A DNA stretch of 64,000 nt from Glandiceps talaboti (taxonomy: Eukaryota; Hemichordata; Enteropneusta; Spengelidae). The position numbers were made by a program, and so were the translations under genes. Where the stretch lies: the NCBI RefSeq assembly GCF_964340395.1, contig NC_135551.1:15021003-15085002 (forward strand). Reading direction: 5' to 3'. Under the pieces are notes generated by a model. The model saw nothing but the letters and a program-made list of their open reading frames with translations. It had not been told where the DNA came from and made no database searches. Numbering within the stretch: position 1 is the first letter of the stretch; the number at the start of each line of letters is the position of its first letter. Shown here piece by piece: positions 53,401-64,000 of the stretch.

Positions 53401-56400
53401 GCACTCCCACCCTTATGGAAGTTAAAATAGTATAAAATGAATGAAGTTCAATAAACCCCGCTCAAAGTATTCAAACATTTCGTTCCTTCGACAATAGAAA
53501 GAGATGGCAAGATGAGCATATGGTACTCATGTCATTAATTGTGTCTTCAGTATTTACTGTTATGGTAATGAGTTTGCTCCTTTTGCTGCCTCTCTGAACC
53601 TCTCAAGTTCACCTCAGTTTTCCCCCTCCTTATACTTCATTCGGGCTGTGACAACTACACTAAAGAATTATTAAGATTCCAAGTACAGAACTGTTCACTT
53701 CATAGTACACATTCTTCATTTTGAGAATTAGAAGTTGTTTCAGGGATTTTGAGTTTCATCTCTGACTCTACAGCAATATCACCAGGTGTTCAAAATGTCG
53801 CCATTCTTCTATTCAAGTCTTGCTCTAATTTCCATGAGAATGAAAGTTGCAGGTGATCCTCTGTTTAGGAGAGTCAATGCTTCCACCAGGCAGCGACTGA
53901 AAGCACTGGATTTATGCAGAACCACCATTAGGAGGGGATGCTCTGCAGGTAAATACAAACATCGTCAAATTCCTATTGTAGAAAGTTGACGTCAATCATA
54001 CCTTTCACCTGTTCAGTAAGCAAGAAGTATTTGTCACAACAACCTCATACATTTCAACTGCCTTCTGTAGTGAAAGCTGTTTGCCGTCCTGTTATCCCAA
54101 GATACTGTATGCAAGTTCTACAGAACACAATGACTAAATCTGTGTTCATTCGCAATAATCTTATCCCTATTTTAACTATGGAGACTGTTTCTCTTTCACC
54201 CTAGAAGATAAATACTGCGCTCTTCAACGCCCATTCAGTCAACAGTACTTCGTCTTCTACAGTATCAAGCGCTCTATATCATCCAACCATTTTTGTATCA
54301 TACCCAGATGAACATAAAGTACCTAGGTGGGTTGCGTGCTTGGTCATGTGTTGTTTGCTTTGTGCATTACTCCATTTAAGGCCATCATCACCCGCCACAG
54401 CTTAAATCCAGTTATTTATGCTGACAATTCCCAACTGTACATCACTTGTGACACCTATGCCGACCCCACCGTTATTCCTTGTAAACAGAAACCTGCATGG
54501 ATGAGATCTTGGACGGTAACCACGTTGGCTCTCAATGATGGGAAGACATAAGTTATTTGGTTATTGTCTCACAACACTGTCGAAAGTGGGGCTGGTTCTC
54601 GGTCTGTCGCATCAGATGTGTTGGTGGGAGATGCCAAGATTTCTCCATCAGCTGTGGTGTGTAACTCAGGTGTGATGATGAACTCTTTCGGACTGATGGA
54701 CCAGCATATTCGTCAAGTTTGTAGGGAGGCGTCTCATTCACTTTTGGCGGTTAGGTAAAATTCGGACACATTTAGACCAGACTAGCTCTGAAAAATTAGT
54801 TCATGCGTTGCTGACATCAAAGTTGAATTATTGTAGTAGTTTATTATTCGACTTACCCAAGCCTGCATATAGAAATAGTAGTAGTGGTATTACAACTATA
54901 TTCCTTTTGTGTTTTCTAGAAATCTCTCCGCCACGTTCTTTTTAATTTCTTCCGCCGTGACCACAGCAAATCGACGTTTCTGTACTTTGTTCATGTTTAT
55001 GCTTATACGGCTAGTTGCATCGCTGGGCTACTAGTGTGTCACGTTGACCGTGTTAATACAAGTCATCCCGTCTTTATAGATTTGACACAGTGTAGAAAAT
55101 GATTAATACACTTTGTGTCTTGCTTCCTGTCTATTCTTTCCCATACCGGTATCTTTTTTTCTTTCCGTATCGCTTAGCGGTATAACTTACTTATCTTACT
55201 TATCTTCAGAAAGTTTTATTTATTTACTGACTTATGATTCGCTGATGCGCTCATTTCTACGTCAGTGTTACGCCTACCGTGTATGGGTATAATAGTATGA
55301 GTACGTACCTATATGTTATCAATTTACATATACAATAATAAGCTTACCAAGAGGACCTGCTTCAACAAATATTTTAGCGATCTCTCTATTCACATCCATA
55401 AAGTCAATAAATTCTTGGTCGTCTTCTTCATAGGTCTTCCTTTGAGTTAGCTCAGATACAGTATTGAAGGCAACCAAACACAATGACATATCAGGGTCAA
55501 AGGCAGAGTCTCCTCTTCCTGAAAACCTATCTGTAGAAATGAACAGGGGAGACAACAGAGATAATACAGCTGACTGCTTAGCTAGATTATAATAATTTTA
55601 TTTAATATTCAACTATTGCACAATATCAGATGTCTTTTATTCCATAGGTCGAAGGTGGTTACCGTGCACCCACCCCCTACCCATAAGCCTACAACATAGG
55701 TATTTTTTTGTTCATTGGAGTCTAATGACTGAGAAACAAAATCTTAACAGTGGAAATTCTGGGATGCACCACCTGTTTCTCCTAGGTTTCGCTATACACA
55801 CTCTGCATAGAATGGTCTCGAAAGGTTGAGGATTAGGGTAACACATTGTCTTCGATACGACAGAAACAAAAACTTAATTATCCATTATACATTTTGAAAG
55901 ATGAGAAGATTGTCTTTCTAACTATATAATGTTTGTCATACATATGCAAAGAATTAAAAAAATGTTGAGGCTTGAAATCGCCAATTTCTGAAAAATCGAA
56001 GGTAACCCTTCTGGCCCATGGACTGTTTGTATTATAAAGTAACTATGATTATTACCATGAATATTTATAAAAGTAATTTAGCTTTAAATATAAAGTACTC
56101 CTAGCCATCTGTTTAGTTCTGTATCATTTTTCAATATTTGCGTATGTTGTATCCCATTGTATGCAGCGGCCCTGTGTGATTTTATAAGTTATCAGTTCTT
56201 TGATTGAAATTGATAGTTTTGTGAGGTTATTTGTTGAAAATTTTAAAAGGTCTTTGTTCACAAAATGGCAAAGTGAAGTTTGTTCAATGGACAAGTTAGT
56301 GACATATAGAGAGTTTAAGACCTCACTAGAGCCAGATAAATATTTGTTCATTGTTAAAGTACCTATACACCTCAAGATGTTAGCCCGCTTTCGTTGTTCT

Positions 56401-59400
56401 ACACACTATCTCTAGAATAGAGACTGACAGAAAACACAATATTGAAAGATGGCAGTGCCTTTGTCAGTTATGTCAATCTAATGAGGTTGAAAACGAATAC
56501 CACTTTCTCCTAATTTGTCCATTTTATGACAGTTACACAACAAAGTATATTCCGAGAAGATATTTCGAGTTTCCAAGTGAGGCAAACTTTCTTAATTTAC
56601 TTTTATCCGATAACACTGATACCATTCAAAGGTTAGCAGCTTATGTTTTCAATGCTATGACATTGCGCAAAGAAGTTTATGAGAGAGAATAATCCTGTAA
56701 TTATTGTCCTTATGACTGCATGTATGTTTTCCTGTTTTTGTTGTGTATAAATTGAATGTTTCGTTATTTGGGCCGATGGCCTTGAACTACGAAATAAATT
56801 TACATACAGTTCGAAACAATGAAAAAAGATATGCAGGCATTGCAAAAAATGCAATGACACCTTGCAGCAAGAAATTTAGACTGTTACGCAATCGAGTGTC
56901 CGTGCTTGAAACAGAACTACACACAATGGATCGATCAATACAATCGTAGAATAAATCTCGAAATTACAGGCATTCCTGAACCTAATGAAGGCAAAGAGGA
57001 TACAGATACCACTGGCCTCAATGTCTTGTGTAAAAATAGATCCGTCAATCCAAGTGACATCGACGTAACCCATCGTATAGGAGTTAAATAAAATTAATAC
57101 CAGATTTAAACTGAATGCCTTCCGTAAGGGTAGTCTTGCAATTTCATGATTTATACAAGAAATTTAGCTCTACATTTGTGATTTTTTTCAGGTCCCAGTG
57201 AAATTTATTTGTCAAAAATGTTATGTAAATGCCCGCTTCCTATTCTCAATTTTTTTACTCAGCAGTAGCAGTAACTCGGAAATTGTGATAATGGCAGTTC
57301 TTGTTTGGCTATCAGCTAGTTATATTTAGATGACTATGTCGGCAAGCCTTCGATTTCACGGAATTTGCCCTTTTCTGATTTTTCATTGGCTACTCCCGTT
57401 TGCCCCTAGGCATTGTTGATTTTAAAGTTACCAGTTTAAAGTTCAACGTCATTGGTACGATGGCACGAACAATTTGAGTGGATGAACATCCATACCAGTG
57501 AAGACAGCAAGTACCTAGATGGTAGTATTTACAGAGTATGGTGTCAATATTGTAAATTCTCGAAAGAGAAGTCGGATTTCGCTTTGGAATGGGGAAAATG
57601 GGTTGAAAAACAAACGATCTTTAATGGAACACTCCATTTCGGTGACATACGTTCGAACGAATTCAATATTTAGCGAAACCAGCAGTGGCCAGTCCCTTGG
57701 TGAAAGCCCTTGGTATAACTAGTACTTAAAGGGTGATAACAAATAGCAGAAATGAAAATAAAGATAGAATTTACCTATCTGATCGCAAAACAAGAACTGC
57801 CAATTTCACTATTTCTGAGTTATTGCTACTGCTTAGAAAAAATAGCATCGGTATTAAATCCACTTATGATAACACTCACAAATGCTTAGAGATGGTTGGA
57901 ACAATTTCTGGACGAATCAGGAATGACTTCGCTATTGATATCAGAAACGAAGCTAAATATATTTCAATTTTGATTGACGGTGACACTGATGAAGCTAAAC
58001 TGGAGCGTGAAATAGTCTACATGCGACGAGTAGACAAACAGCCTTGTAAACTCGCGGTGAATTTAGTGGGACAGAAGTAAGTTCAACATGCGCATGCCGA
58101 TGGTGGTACTGTGTTAGTATGACAAAAACTGCATGTGACAAGTTTGAGGAAAGTTGGAAGCAGAAACATAAGATTTGGAGCAGATGGTGCCTCTGTCAAT
58201 CTCGGTCGAAACAGGAATTTATACACTTTACCCTGGGACGAAATAGGGCAATAATACCATATCACTTCTCTGCATTATAGTTGTTAAAATGTTACGATGC
58301 TTACTATGAAGTATGTAAACTTTCTGATGCCTAATATAGCAATAAAAGTGCTGCTCTCATTGAAATCCAGGGTAAGTGTGAAATGGCAGAATATTCCACA
58401 AGAGTTGATGTCATCTTTGAGGAAATTAAATATCAACAAAATTCCGCAAACTAAGAGAGGAAGTAAAGCAGGTGCCAGGTGTCAGAGACCAATCAGTACA
58501 GTCAATGGGCATCGCCCCATAGTCCAGCCAGCCAACAAAACTGCATCTCCATCTGTTAATGTCAACAACCTTGTCACTGTTCCAACTAACAGATGGGAAC
58601 TACCAAACCTGCTAAATGCAAATGTGAGGTGCATTACTAATAAACTAGAGGAGCTACAAGTAATTATGAGGATGCATTCAGTGGACTTTGCCTGTTTGAC
58701 TGAAACATGGTGTTCAGACTCCATACCTGACGAAGCCCTTGGCATGACTGGTTACACTATGATTCGACGTGATCGGCAACAGCGTAGGGGAGGTGGAATA
58801 ATAAATTATGTTAGATCTGATATACCTTTTAAAACCTGGCCCCAATTAGGAAGTAATAAGTTTGAATCACTTTGGATTACAATAAGACCAAAGCGATTAC
58901 CACGGCAATTCTCCAACATCACCATTGGATCAATATATCACCCACCAGGTGACAATCACAACGACATGAACAGGCATATCATTAACTCGCTGGACCACAT
59001 CCTTTCAAAACACCCATCCAGCGGCATCGTTGTTCTTGGTGATTTCAACAAGCTCCCAGAAGGTAAAATTAAACGAAGCCACCAACTGAAACAAATTGTC
59101 ATGCACCCAACTAGAGACTCTGCTATCTTAGATAAAACCTTCACTAACATGGAAATGTTATACAAAACACCATTAGTTCTCCCACCCATTGGCAAGTCTG
59201 ATCATAACACAATTGTGTGCTTCCCAGAACCACAAACCGAGTTTAAAGCTGGTAAAATTGTCAATGTCACAGTTAGATCCAATAAACACCAAGACAAAGC
59301 AACTTTTGCCAATAAGTTGCAGAAAGTGAACTGGTTGCCCCTATACCGACTTCAGACTTGTCAGGAACAGTTTGACTATTTCTACAACACCATCAACTCT

Positions 59401-62400
59401 CTCATCGATGAATCCTTGCCAACAAGGATTGCTCGTCGATGCACAACTGATAAACCATGGATTTCAGACAATTACAGAGACATGATAAGGAAGAGACAAA
59501 CCGCATGGCACCGTAATGATTTACCTACATTCAAACTGTTCAGAAACAAAATTAATCGTCTAACTAGGAAATTGAAATCTAAATATTATCATAGCCAAGT
59601 TGAGGATTTACATAGAACAGATCCTAGAAAGTGGTGGAAGAAAACAAAGGAAATTATTGGTAAAAGTAAACAGGGAAAAAACAGCTTCCAAGGGTTAGCA
59701 AATGATATTTGCAATGGTAATATCAAAGAATTAGCCACACAAATTAATTCCTTCTTTCAAAGTGTCAGTGAGCAACTCAAACCACTAGATCTATCAAGGG
59801 TGACAAAACATGAAGGTCAATTTCCCATTAGATTTACAATTACAGTACATGACGTTGAGGTAAAATTAGCCAATATCAAAGTGAACAAATCCGTTGGTCC
59901 TGATTCCATCCCAAATTGGATTTTGCATGATTTTATTGATTCCCTTGCCAAACCAATTTGTGCAATTTTCAACAGCTCAATTCGGGAAGGATATGTTCCC
60001 CCAATGTGGAAATCAGCCAATGTCTGTCCTATTCCTAAAATTGACCCACCCCGTAATTTGGCCAAAGATCTGCGACCAATAGCTCTCACATCTGTCCTAT
60101 GTAAACTCCTGGAATCCTTTGTCGGTAATTGGCTTCTAGAAGCAGTTAAAAATCAACTTGATCCAAATCAGTATGGCGCAGTCAAAGGCACTTCAACTAC
60201 ACACTGTTTGATTGATATGTTTCACCATTGGTATTCAGCTGCTGAAGAAGGCAAAAAGATCCACATTGTTATGTTAGACTACTCTAAGGCCTTCGACTTA
60301 ATTGATCACAACATCCTGATTGACAAAATAGCAAATATGAATGTATCACCCATTTTGACCCAATGGATTGCCGCTTTTCTCAGTGATAGGCAACAACGTG
60401 TTATTCTCGGCAAAGAAGTCTCTGACTGGGCCAAACTGAATGGATCAGTCCCACAAGGTTCATGGTTGGGTCCTTTGCTATTCCTCATTATGATTAACGA
60501 CCTGAAACCACAAACTCGGTCACATAAGTTCATGGATGATACCACTTTGTCCGAAACTTTATCAACTAGGAGTAATATGCAACAGGCAATTAACTACACA
60601 ACTGACTGGTCTAAGGCAAACAATATGAAATTAAATCCAGACAAAACAAAAGACATGATAATCTCATTTAAGAAAGACCAACGTGAAATTCCCCTCACCA
60701 AAATAAATGACACAGTCGTCGAGAGAATCACTGTTCAGAAACTTCTCGGGGTAATGATAAATAATACTCTTTCATGGTCAGATCATGTTGATTATATATA
60801 CAGTAAAGCATCTAAACGGCTGTATTTTCTTACTCTACTCAAGAGATCAGGATTGAGTACTAAGCACTTATTGCTGTACTATACCTCAATTATACGACCA
60901 GTGGTAGAATACGCATGTCCACTGTGGCATAATGCACTTACAAGTGATCAAGCACAACAAATTGAGATGGTACAAAAAAGAGCATTCCGGATCATTTTTC
61001 CTCAGACATATCCGGAATGTGTCCCTACCAATATCAAAACTCTAACACAGAGGAGAGATACAATATGCCAATCATTTTTTGGGAAAATATGTATTAGTAA
61101 TGACAAATTAAATTACTTGATCAATCCAACCTCAACAAGGAAGACCCGTCACTCAAAAAAATATAGTATTCCTAGATGTAGAACCGAACGATTCAAAAAC
61201 AGTTTCATACCATACGCTTTGTACAATTACCAATGATGGCTTGACAGAATGTTTTGAGCTTGTATAGACCTTTTTAAGAGTAATCAGTATTTTTTTATGT
61301 CTTACCTTTCTTTAGCTTTTTAACATTTCATTAGGAATCATTCTTAAACATTTTAGCCTTGCTGTCTGTACTCTTTTAGTCTGTGTTTTCCTGTGTATTT
61401 GCGATTTTAAATTGTATGATTTCAACCACCACTTTGTGTTTGGTTGCAAAATAAAGATGATAATAATGAAAAATTAAAATATTATGAGGGTTTGAATTTC
61501 ATTTATTATTTGCCGTGGAAACGGGTGTACATATCCTGGGTATGTAGGGGATCACAAAAGCCACCGAGGGAAATCGAGGATGGCGGGCTTTCCGGTGCTG
61601 CAAATAGTAAGCGCACACATGAACAACATTTTTGACAGCTAAAGTTTACTGGGACTTCACAGATTTAGAGCTACATTTCTTGCATAAATCATGACATTGC
61701 AAGACTACCCTTACGGAAGGCATTCACTTTAAATATGGTGTTCATTTCAGTGACGTTATTTAGTGTCATCTATAAAGTAGTGTCGGTGGACAACACTAGA
61801 CAGTATGTGTTTACATATAAACACTTTTTGATCTGTCAGCTACACCCTTCGAGAAACGGTGAATTTTGCCAGAATGACCTAGATAAAATTCAGCTTCAGC
61901 TATACTAGGATGCAACCCTGTATGACACCTCCGTTTTTTTAAACTGAAAAATTCTTTATTGCATTCTATCAACTGCATGCATATCATCTCTTACAATACA
62001 TTACATGGTTGTTTAACAATCAGGCACTCTCCTTTTTCAACATCTTTGATAAAAGAGCTTATAAAAGTTCAGATTTAATCAAACATTTACACCATTTTTC
62101 TAATGTGATCTTTTTCATCACTAAACCATATATAACTGATTGTTTTGTTTCACTGCAAGTGCTCGTATCATTACTCGTCATTGCACACACATAAACACAA
62201 TATTTTAGACCCACTCCAAACCAAAAAAACAAACAAAAAATCATTTTATAAAATCTTGTTACCATAGTGCCCCATCAATTTACCTGTGTTCCCTGGCCAT
62301 ACACAAATATATTGCCACTGACACTATTGTGATAGGATGTGGAAACTGACATCAACTCGAAAACAATATACAAAACTGTTCTTCCAATCTGTAATGGATG

Positions 62401-62917
62401 TTCATCTGATGGGAAGAAATCAATAACACAGAGACCATATGGAAAAAACAGACAACATAACTACCTGAACTAGAGACACTCACACATGAAAAAAAAAAAA
62501 ATAAAATGAAAAATCTACCTACCCCACCTATTCTAAAATTGAGCGTAATCGGAACCATACAATGTTGTAGGCCTTAACACAAACGGATGTATTAAAATCT
62601 AGTAAATATCACATCACAAAAAAGTACTGTAATAGGCCTAGACTTACCAATCAGTTTGTCTACTTGGATTGTTATGACCTCACTCCACCTCTCTGTGCCG
62701 TGCATACGTAAGGCAGTTAGTACACTCTTCCGCAACACTTTCAATAATTCATTATAACCCATAAAGGTGATATTTTTACACTCCATTGTTGCAGTTGTAA
62801 AATCAAGTGGACGACATGCAAAGTCTGCCTTCCTGTCAACGAAAGCTTCTGACAATACTTTGTTGGAATTTAAGACCACGAAACGTTTCCGGAACAGGCT
62901 AAAGTTGTATACAGCTC
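50419..62917 (-). CDS. P450-E, CYP2-clan cytochrome P450, exons 2-5 (exon 1 off the right edge)
   Basis: Exons in coding order are 62917-62648, 55530-55348, 52875-52618 and 51017-50419; the splice sites and phase 1 are as in D. AGSET, the ExxR-type E-A-M-R, PERF and FGMGKRVCIGE are all present, and all four exons are open. Exon 2 is 9 bp shorter than in D: three residues after DF are lost (DFTTATMECK against DFVTFEIATMGCK), and FAGRP has become FACRP. Exon 3 also differs at its end (FVEAGPLG against LVEASPVG). Intron 2 is over 7 kb, swollen by a MITE, LINE pieces, a hAT element and a nested LINE; in D it is 1.2 kb. Exon 1 should lie beyond 64,000, as D has a 3.5-kb first intron. Either still working with altered specificity, or in early decay. 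Confidence 0.9.
51150..51760. repeat. Harbinger-like family remnant in intron 4 of P450-E
   Basis: GT run, G run, AACTCAAAAACTACTGGATA and later blocks match 35,180-35,780. Ends lost. Confidence 0.6.
51761..52617 (-). other. rest of intron 4 of P450-E
   Basis: No similarity to a known gene or repeat was recognised. The exon-proximal 100 bp match D. Confidence 0.4.
53786..54870 (+). mobile_element. decayed LINE of the CR1/Jockey type in intron 3 of P450-E
   Basis: The 5' part gives C-R-T-T-I-R-R-G-C-S-A-G-K then A-L-F-N-A-H-S-V, as at the start of such ORF2 proteins. Further on, near 54,327-54,540, comes V-L-G-H-V-L-F-A-L and an RT active-site relic Y-A-D-N-S-Q-L-Y (normally YADD). The stretch after it, S-P-S-A-V-V-C-N-S-G-V, and V-H-A-L-L-T-S-K-L-N-Y fit the thumb region. 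The endonuclease and RT fingers between are deleted. Orientation is opposite to the host gene. Confidence 0.7.
55640..56023. mobile_element. TA-flanked MITE in intron 2 of P450-E
   Basis: Counterpart of the MITE at 40,071-40,451. The right end is intact (GGCCCATGGAC); the left end is more diverged (TCCATAGGTCGAAGGTGGTT). Confidence 0.65.
56190..56805 (+). mobile_element. LINE C-terminal fragment in intron 2 of P450-E
   Basis: Frames give L-V-T-Y-R-E-F-K-T-S-L-E, then L-C-Q-L-C, then N-E-Y-H-F-L-L-I-C-P-F-Y, a C-terminal zinc-knuckle-like region, followed by a stop near 56,690 and a 3' UTR ending GGCCTTGAACTACGAAATAA. One or two frame breaks. Confidence 0.7.
56806..57091 (+). mobile_element. 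LINE ORF1 fragment
   Basis: Reads L-R-N-R-V-S-V-L-E-T-E-L, then Y-N-R-R-I-N-L-E-I-T-G-I-P and D-I-D-V-T-H-R-I-G. This is the coiled-coil end and RNA-binding domain typical of ORF1 proteins of L1/Tx1-like LINEs. One frameshift lies near 56,935. It is abruptly joined to the fragments on both sides. Confidence 0.65.
57105..57330 (-). mobile_element. internally deleted hAT fragment, inverted against its neighbour
   Basis: The first 140 bp match the 3' end of the hAT element in D (from 37,708) and the next 80 bp an interior part of it (near 38,365), in minus orientation. Right after it starts a + strand copy of the same element, so the two lie head to head. Confidence 0.65.
58345..61480 (+). mobile_element. 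LINE with one unbroken ORF, nested in the hAT element
   Basis: The left boundary is where similarity to the hAT copy in D stops (after AATATAGCAAT); the right boundary is where it resumes (TTATGAGGGTTTGAATTTC). The 3' end is AATAAAGATGATAATAATG then an A-rich tail, a short-repeat tail seen in CR1/L2-like LINEs. No clear target-site duplication, and only a short untranslated part before the ORF, so the 5' end may be slightly truncated. Confidence 0.85.
58408..61236 (+). CDS. LINE ORF2: AP endonuclease and reverse transcriptase
   Basis: The frame is open from 58,297 (979 codons), but the first 16 codons are hAT sequence, so the first methionine clearly inside the LINE, at 58,408, is preferred (942 residues). 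In the long-frame numbering an APE-type endonuclease spans about 105-310: LTETW (134-138), GGG (165-167), YHPPG, GDFN (248-251) and SDH (301-303). The reverse transcriptase follows at roughly 540-790 with RPIALTSVLCKLLE, LDYSKAFDLIDH, GSVPQGSWLGP and FMDD (745-748; usually FADD). The C-terminal end is N-Y-Q. It acts by nicking DNA and priming cDNA at the nick. All catalytic signatures are visible and no break was found, so it is either active or a very recent copy. Clade CR1/L2-like by appearance. Confidence 0.9.
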   Translation: MSSLRKLNINKIPQTKRGSKAGARCQRPISTVNGHRPIVQPANKTASPSVNVNNLVTVPTNRWELPNLLNANVRCITNKLEELQVIMRMHSVDFACLTETWCSDSIPDEALGMTGYTMIRRDRQQRRGGGIINYVRSDIPFKTWPQLGSNKFESLWITIRPKRLPRQFSNITIGSIYHPPGDNHNDMNRHIINSLDHILSKHPSSGIVVLGDFNKLPEGKIKRSHQLKQIVMHPTRDSAILDKTFTNMEMLYKTPLVLPPIGKSDHNTIVCFPEPQTEFKAGKIVNVTVRSNKHQDKATFANKLQKVNWLPLYRLQTCQEQFDYFYNTINSLIDESLPTRIARRCTTDKPWISDNYRDMIRKRQTAWHRNDLPTFKLFRNKINRLTRKLKSKYYHSQVEDLHRTDPRKWWKKTKEIIGKSKQGKNSFQGLANDICNGNIKELATQINSFFQSVSEQLKPLDLSRVTKHEGQFPIRFTITVHDVEVKLANIKVNKSVGPDSIPNWILHDFIDSLAKPICAIFNSSIREGYVPPMWKSANVCPIPKIDPPRNLAKDLRPIALTSVLCKLLESFVGNWLLEAVKNQLDPNQYGAVKGTSTTHCLIDMFHHWYSAAEEGKKIHIVMLDYSKAFDLIDHNILIDKIANMNVSPILTQWIAAFLSDRQQRVILGKEVSDWAKLNGSVPQGSWLGPLLFLIMINDLKPQTRSHKFMDDTTLSETLSTRSNMQQAINYTTDWSKANNMKLNPDKTKDMIISFKKDQREIPLTKINDTVVERITVQKLLGVMINNTLSWSDHVDYIYSKASKRLYFLTLLKRSGLSTKHLLLYYTSIIRPVVEYACPLWHNALTSDQAQQIEMVQKRAFRIIFPQTYPECVPTNIKTLTQRRDTICQSFFGKICISNDKLNYLINPTSTRKTRHSKKYSIPRCRTERFKNSFIPYALYNYQ
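61746..62647 (-). other. intron 2 of P450-E, part next to exon 2
   Basis: AT-rich, with an A-run near 62,490. No gene or known repeat was recognised. Confidence 0.4.
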
Positions 62918-64000
62918 CTGAAAGACAGTAATGACAAATCTTAGTAGAGTTACACGTATTATAACCGATGATGAAGCACAATTTCCTAATATTCTCAAAG
63001 TTTTAACGTGACGCGAGGTCATAGTGAACTCTCAGCTGTCATGAAATAATACTTAGAACAAATGTTTGCATTTCGCGAATAGTTTTCTTCAGAGATGACA
63101 ACACTAAAAGTTATTAGAAGATTATCAAGTGTCAAATAATAACCAATTACAGGCAGCTGGAAGAACAATGACGTGATCACATTGTTTAGCTAGTTTTCAT
63201 AGTTGTCAATATTATTTGCATTGAATTAAGGCAGCAACAACACTTCCGTTTATTCATTTATGGTGCTGATTACTTTATCATCCAATCATTTGAGTATTGT
63301 ATAATTTATATTTTATAAGATTTTAAAGTTGGAATGAAAGTATGGATTCACTTTAGAAGGGAGCGAGCTTTAGGCAACAGCTGTGTCTAGACTAGGAGCT
63401 TCGATCTGCTCTGTTGCTACTTTTAAAATGGTTCCAAGTTAACTATTAACATTGTATGAAGTCTGAGTTAATTCCCTGAAGTCCGGGTGATTCAGGTACA
63501 CAAGTTGAGATGTGAGAGTGATTCGAGTATGGTTACATGATATGTCAGTTAAGTGCGAAGATCAATTCAACGGGTAACTCATGCATGCTGGGAAATGCTC
63601 TGAATAATTTAAAATACACCACATGGCATCGTTTCCACAAAGTTTTGGTTGGCCTCGTAGCTGAACGAATTATAACCCGTCATATTATAAAACCAAATAA
63701 AACAACAAGTCCATTAGGATAGATTATCATATTAACTACTTCATACCTGAATGGCTGAAAACACACTCCATGCTATGATGTAAACAACTAGCGTTGAAAA
63801 CTTTACATGCTCGGACGGGACGGCAAATTATATATAATTATATGAAAACGAAAATACTCGTGTTGTTTGTTTCCTTATAAATTCAGCATCTTACGCAAGC
63901 AAAGCTATCTTTTATACATCGTTTTTAGCTTGCAAGCATAGTCTTCGACCGGTGCATGAAATGATACATCTACATAAATAAAAGCTGGCTATTTTTGTAG
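62918..64000 (-). other. intron 1 of P450-E (partial)
   Basis: 63,595-63,725 matches 41,525-41,650 in intron 1 of D (AACAACAAGT, GTTTCCACAAAGTTT). No exon 1-like sequence (PPGWPVIGN) is present before the edge. Confidence 0.55.

Larger units (their letters stand above)
57335..61745 (+). mobile_element. hAT-like transposon (ZNF862/KIAA1586 type), split by a LINE
   Basis: The parts are 57,335-58,344 and 61,481-61,745, with a LINE between. Near 57,452 the frame gives E-W-M-N-I-H-T and C-Q-Y-C, a zinc-finger-like start. 57,733-58,080 is open for 115 codons and contains ISILIDGDTDEA and EREIVYMRRVD, the transposase-core pattern of ZNF862-like proteins. After a stop the frame continues H-A-H-A-D-G and F-G-A-D-G-A-S-V-N-L-G. 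The HC-HR-LEL and dimerisation parts are missing. The element is dead; the D copy shows the same order without the LINE. True ends and target duplication were not found. Confidence 0.72.

Overview
The window looks like nuclear DNA of a marine invertebrate animal. Genes are split by GT-AG introns, the DNA is AT-rich and full of microsatellites, and SINEs, LINEs and TIR elements are common. The cytochrome P450 genes have an animal CYP2-clan look (N-terminal membrane anchor, proline-rich hinge, FGMGRRVCLGE heme loop). An invertebrate deuterostome such as an acorn worm or lancelet would fit, but the sequence does not settle the species. There are no bacterial operons, CRISPR arrays or RNA genes.

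Layout. The window holds a cluster of five P450 genes, here called A to E, in the order A+ B+ C+ then D- E-. A is cut by the left edge (last exon only) and E by the right edge (first exon missing). B, C and D are complete: each has five exons and four phase-1 introns and encodes 500 residues. A, B and C come from one tandem amplification with paralogous exons, introns and 3' flanks. D and E come from a second one, with a 16,018-bp offset between stop codons. Their shared block includes a LINE, microsatellites and a relic of a further P450 gene.

Between and inside the genes lie: a tRNA-headed SINE in intron 4 of A, B and C, plus a second, A-only insertion; a TAA-flanked TIR element ending just upstream of the B and C promoters; a TA-flanked MITE in intron 2 of D and E; and a ZNF862-like hAT transposon in D intron 3 and E intron 2. 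The E copy of the hAT is split by a LINE with an unbroken endonuclease-reverse transcriptase frame of about 940 residues. Several other LINE pieces and two foldback hairpins are also present.

How the genes work together. All five encode microsomal monooxygenases of the same family, so the cluster looks like a birth-and-death expansion for detoxification or lipid/steroid chemistry. There are signs of gene conversion (exon 5 of C), possible decay (exon 2 of E) and dead P450 pieces in the spacers. I found no clearly new multi-gene system. The most interesting signals are the mosaic exon, the relic P450 pieces, the missing C-helix tryptophan in all copies and the nested transposons.
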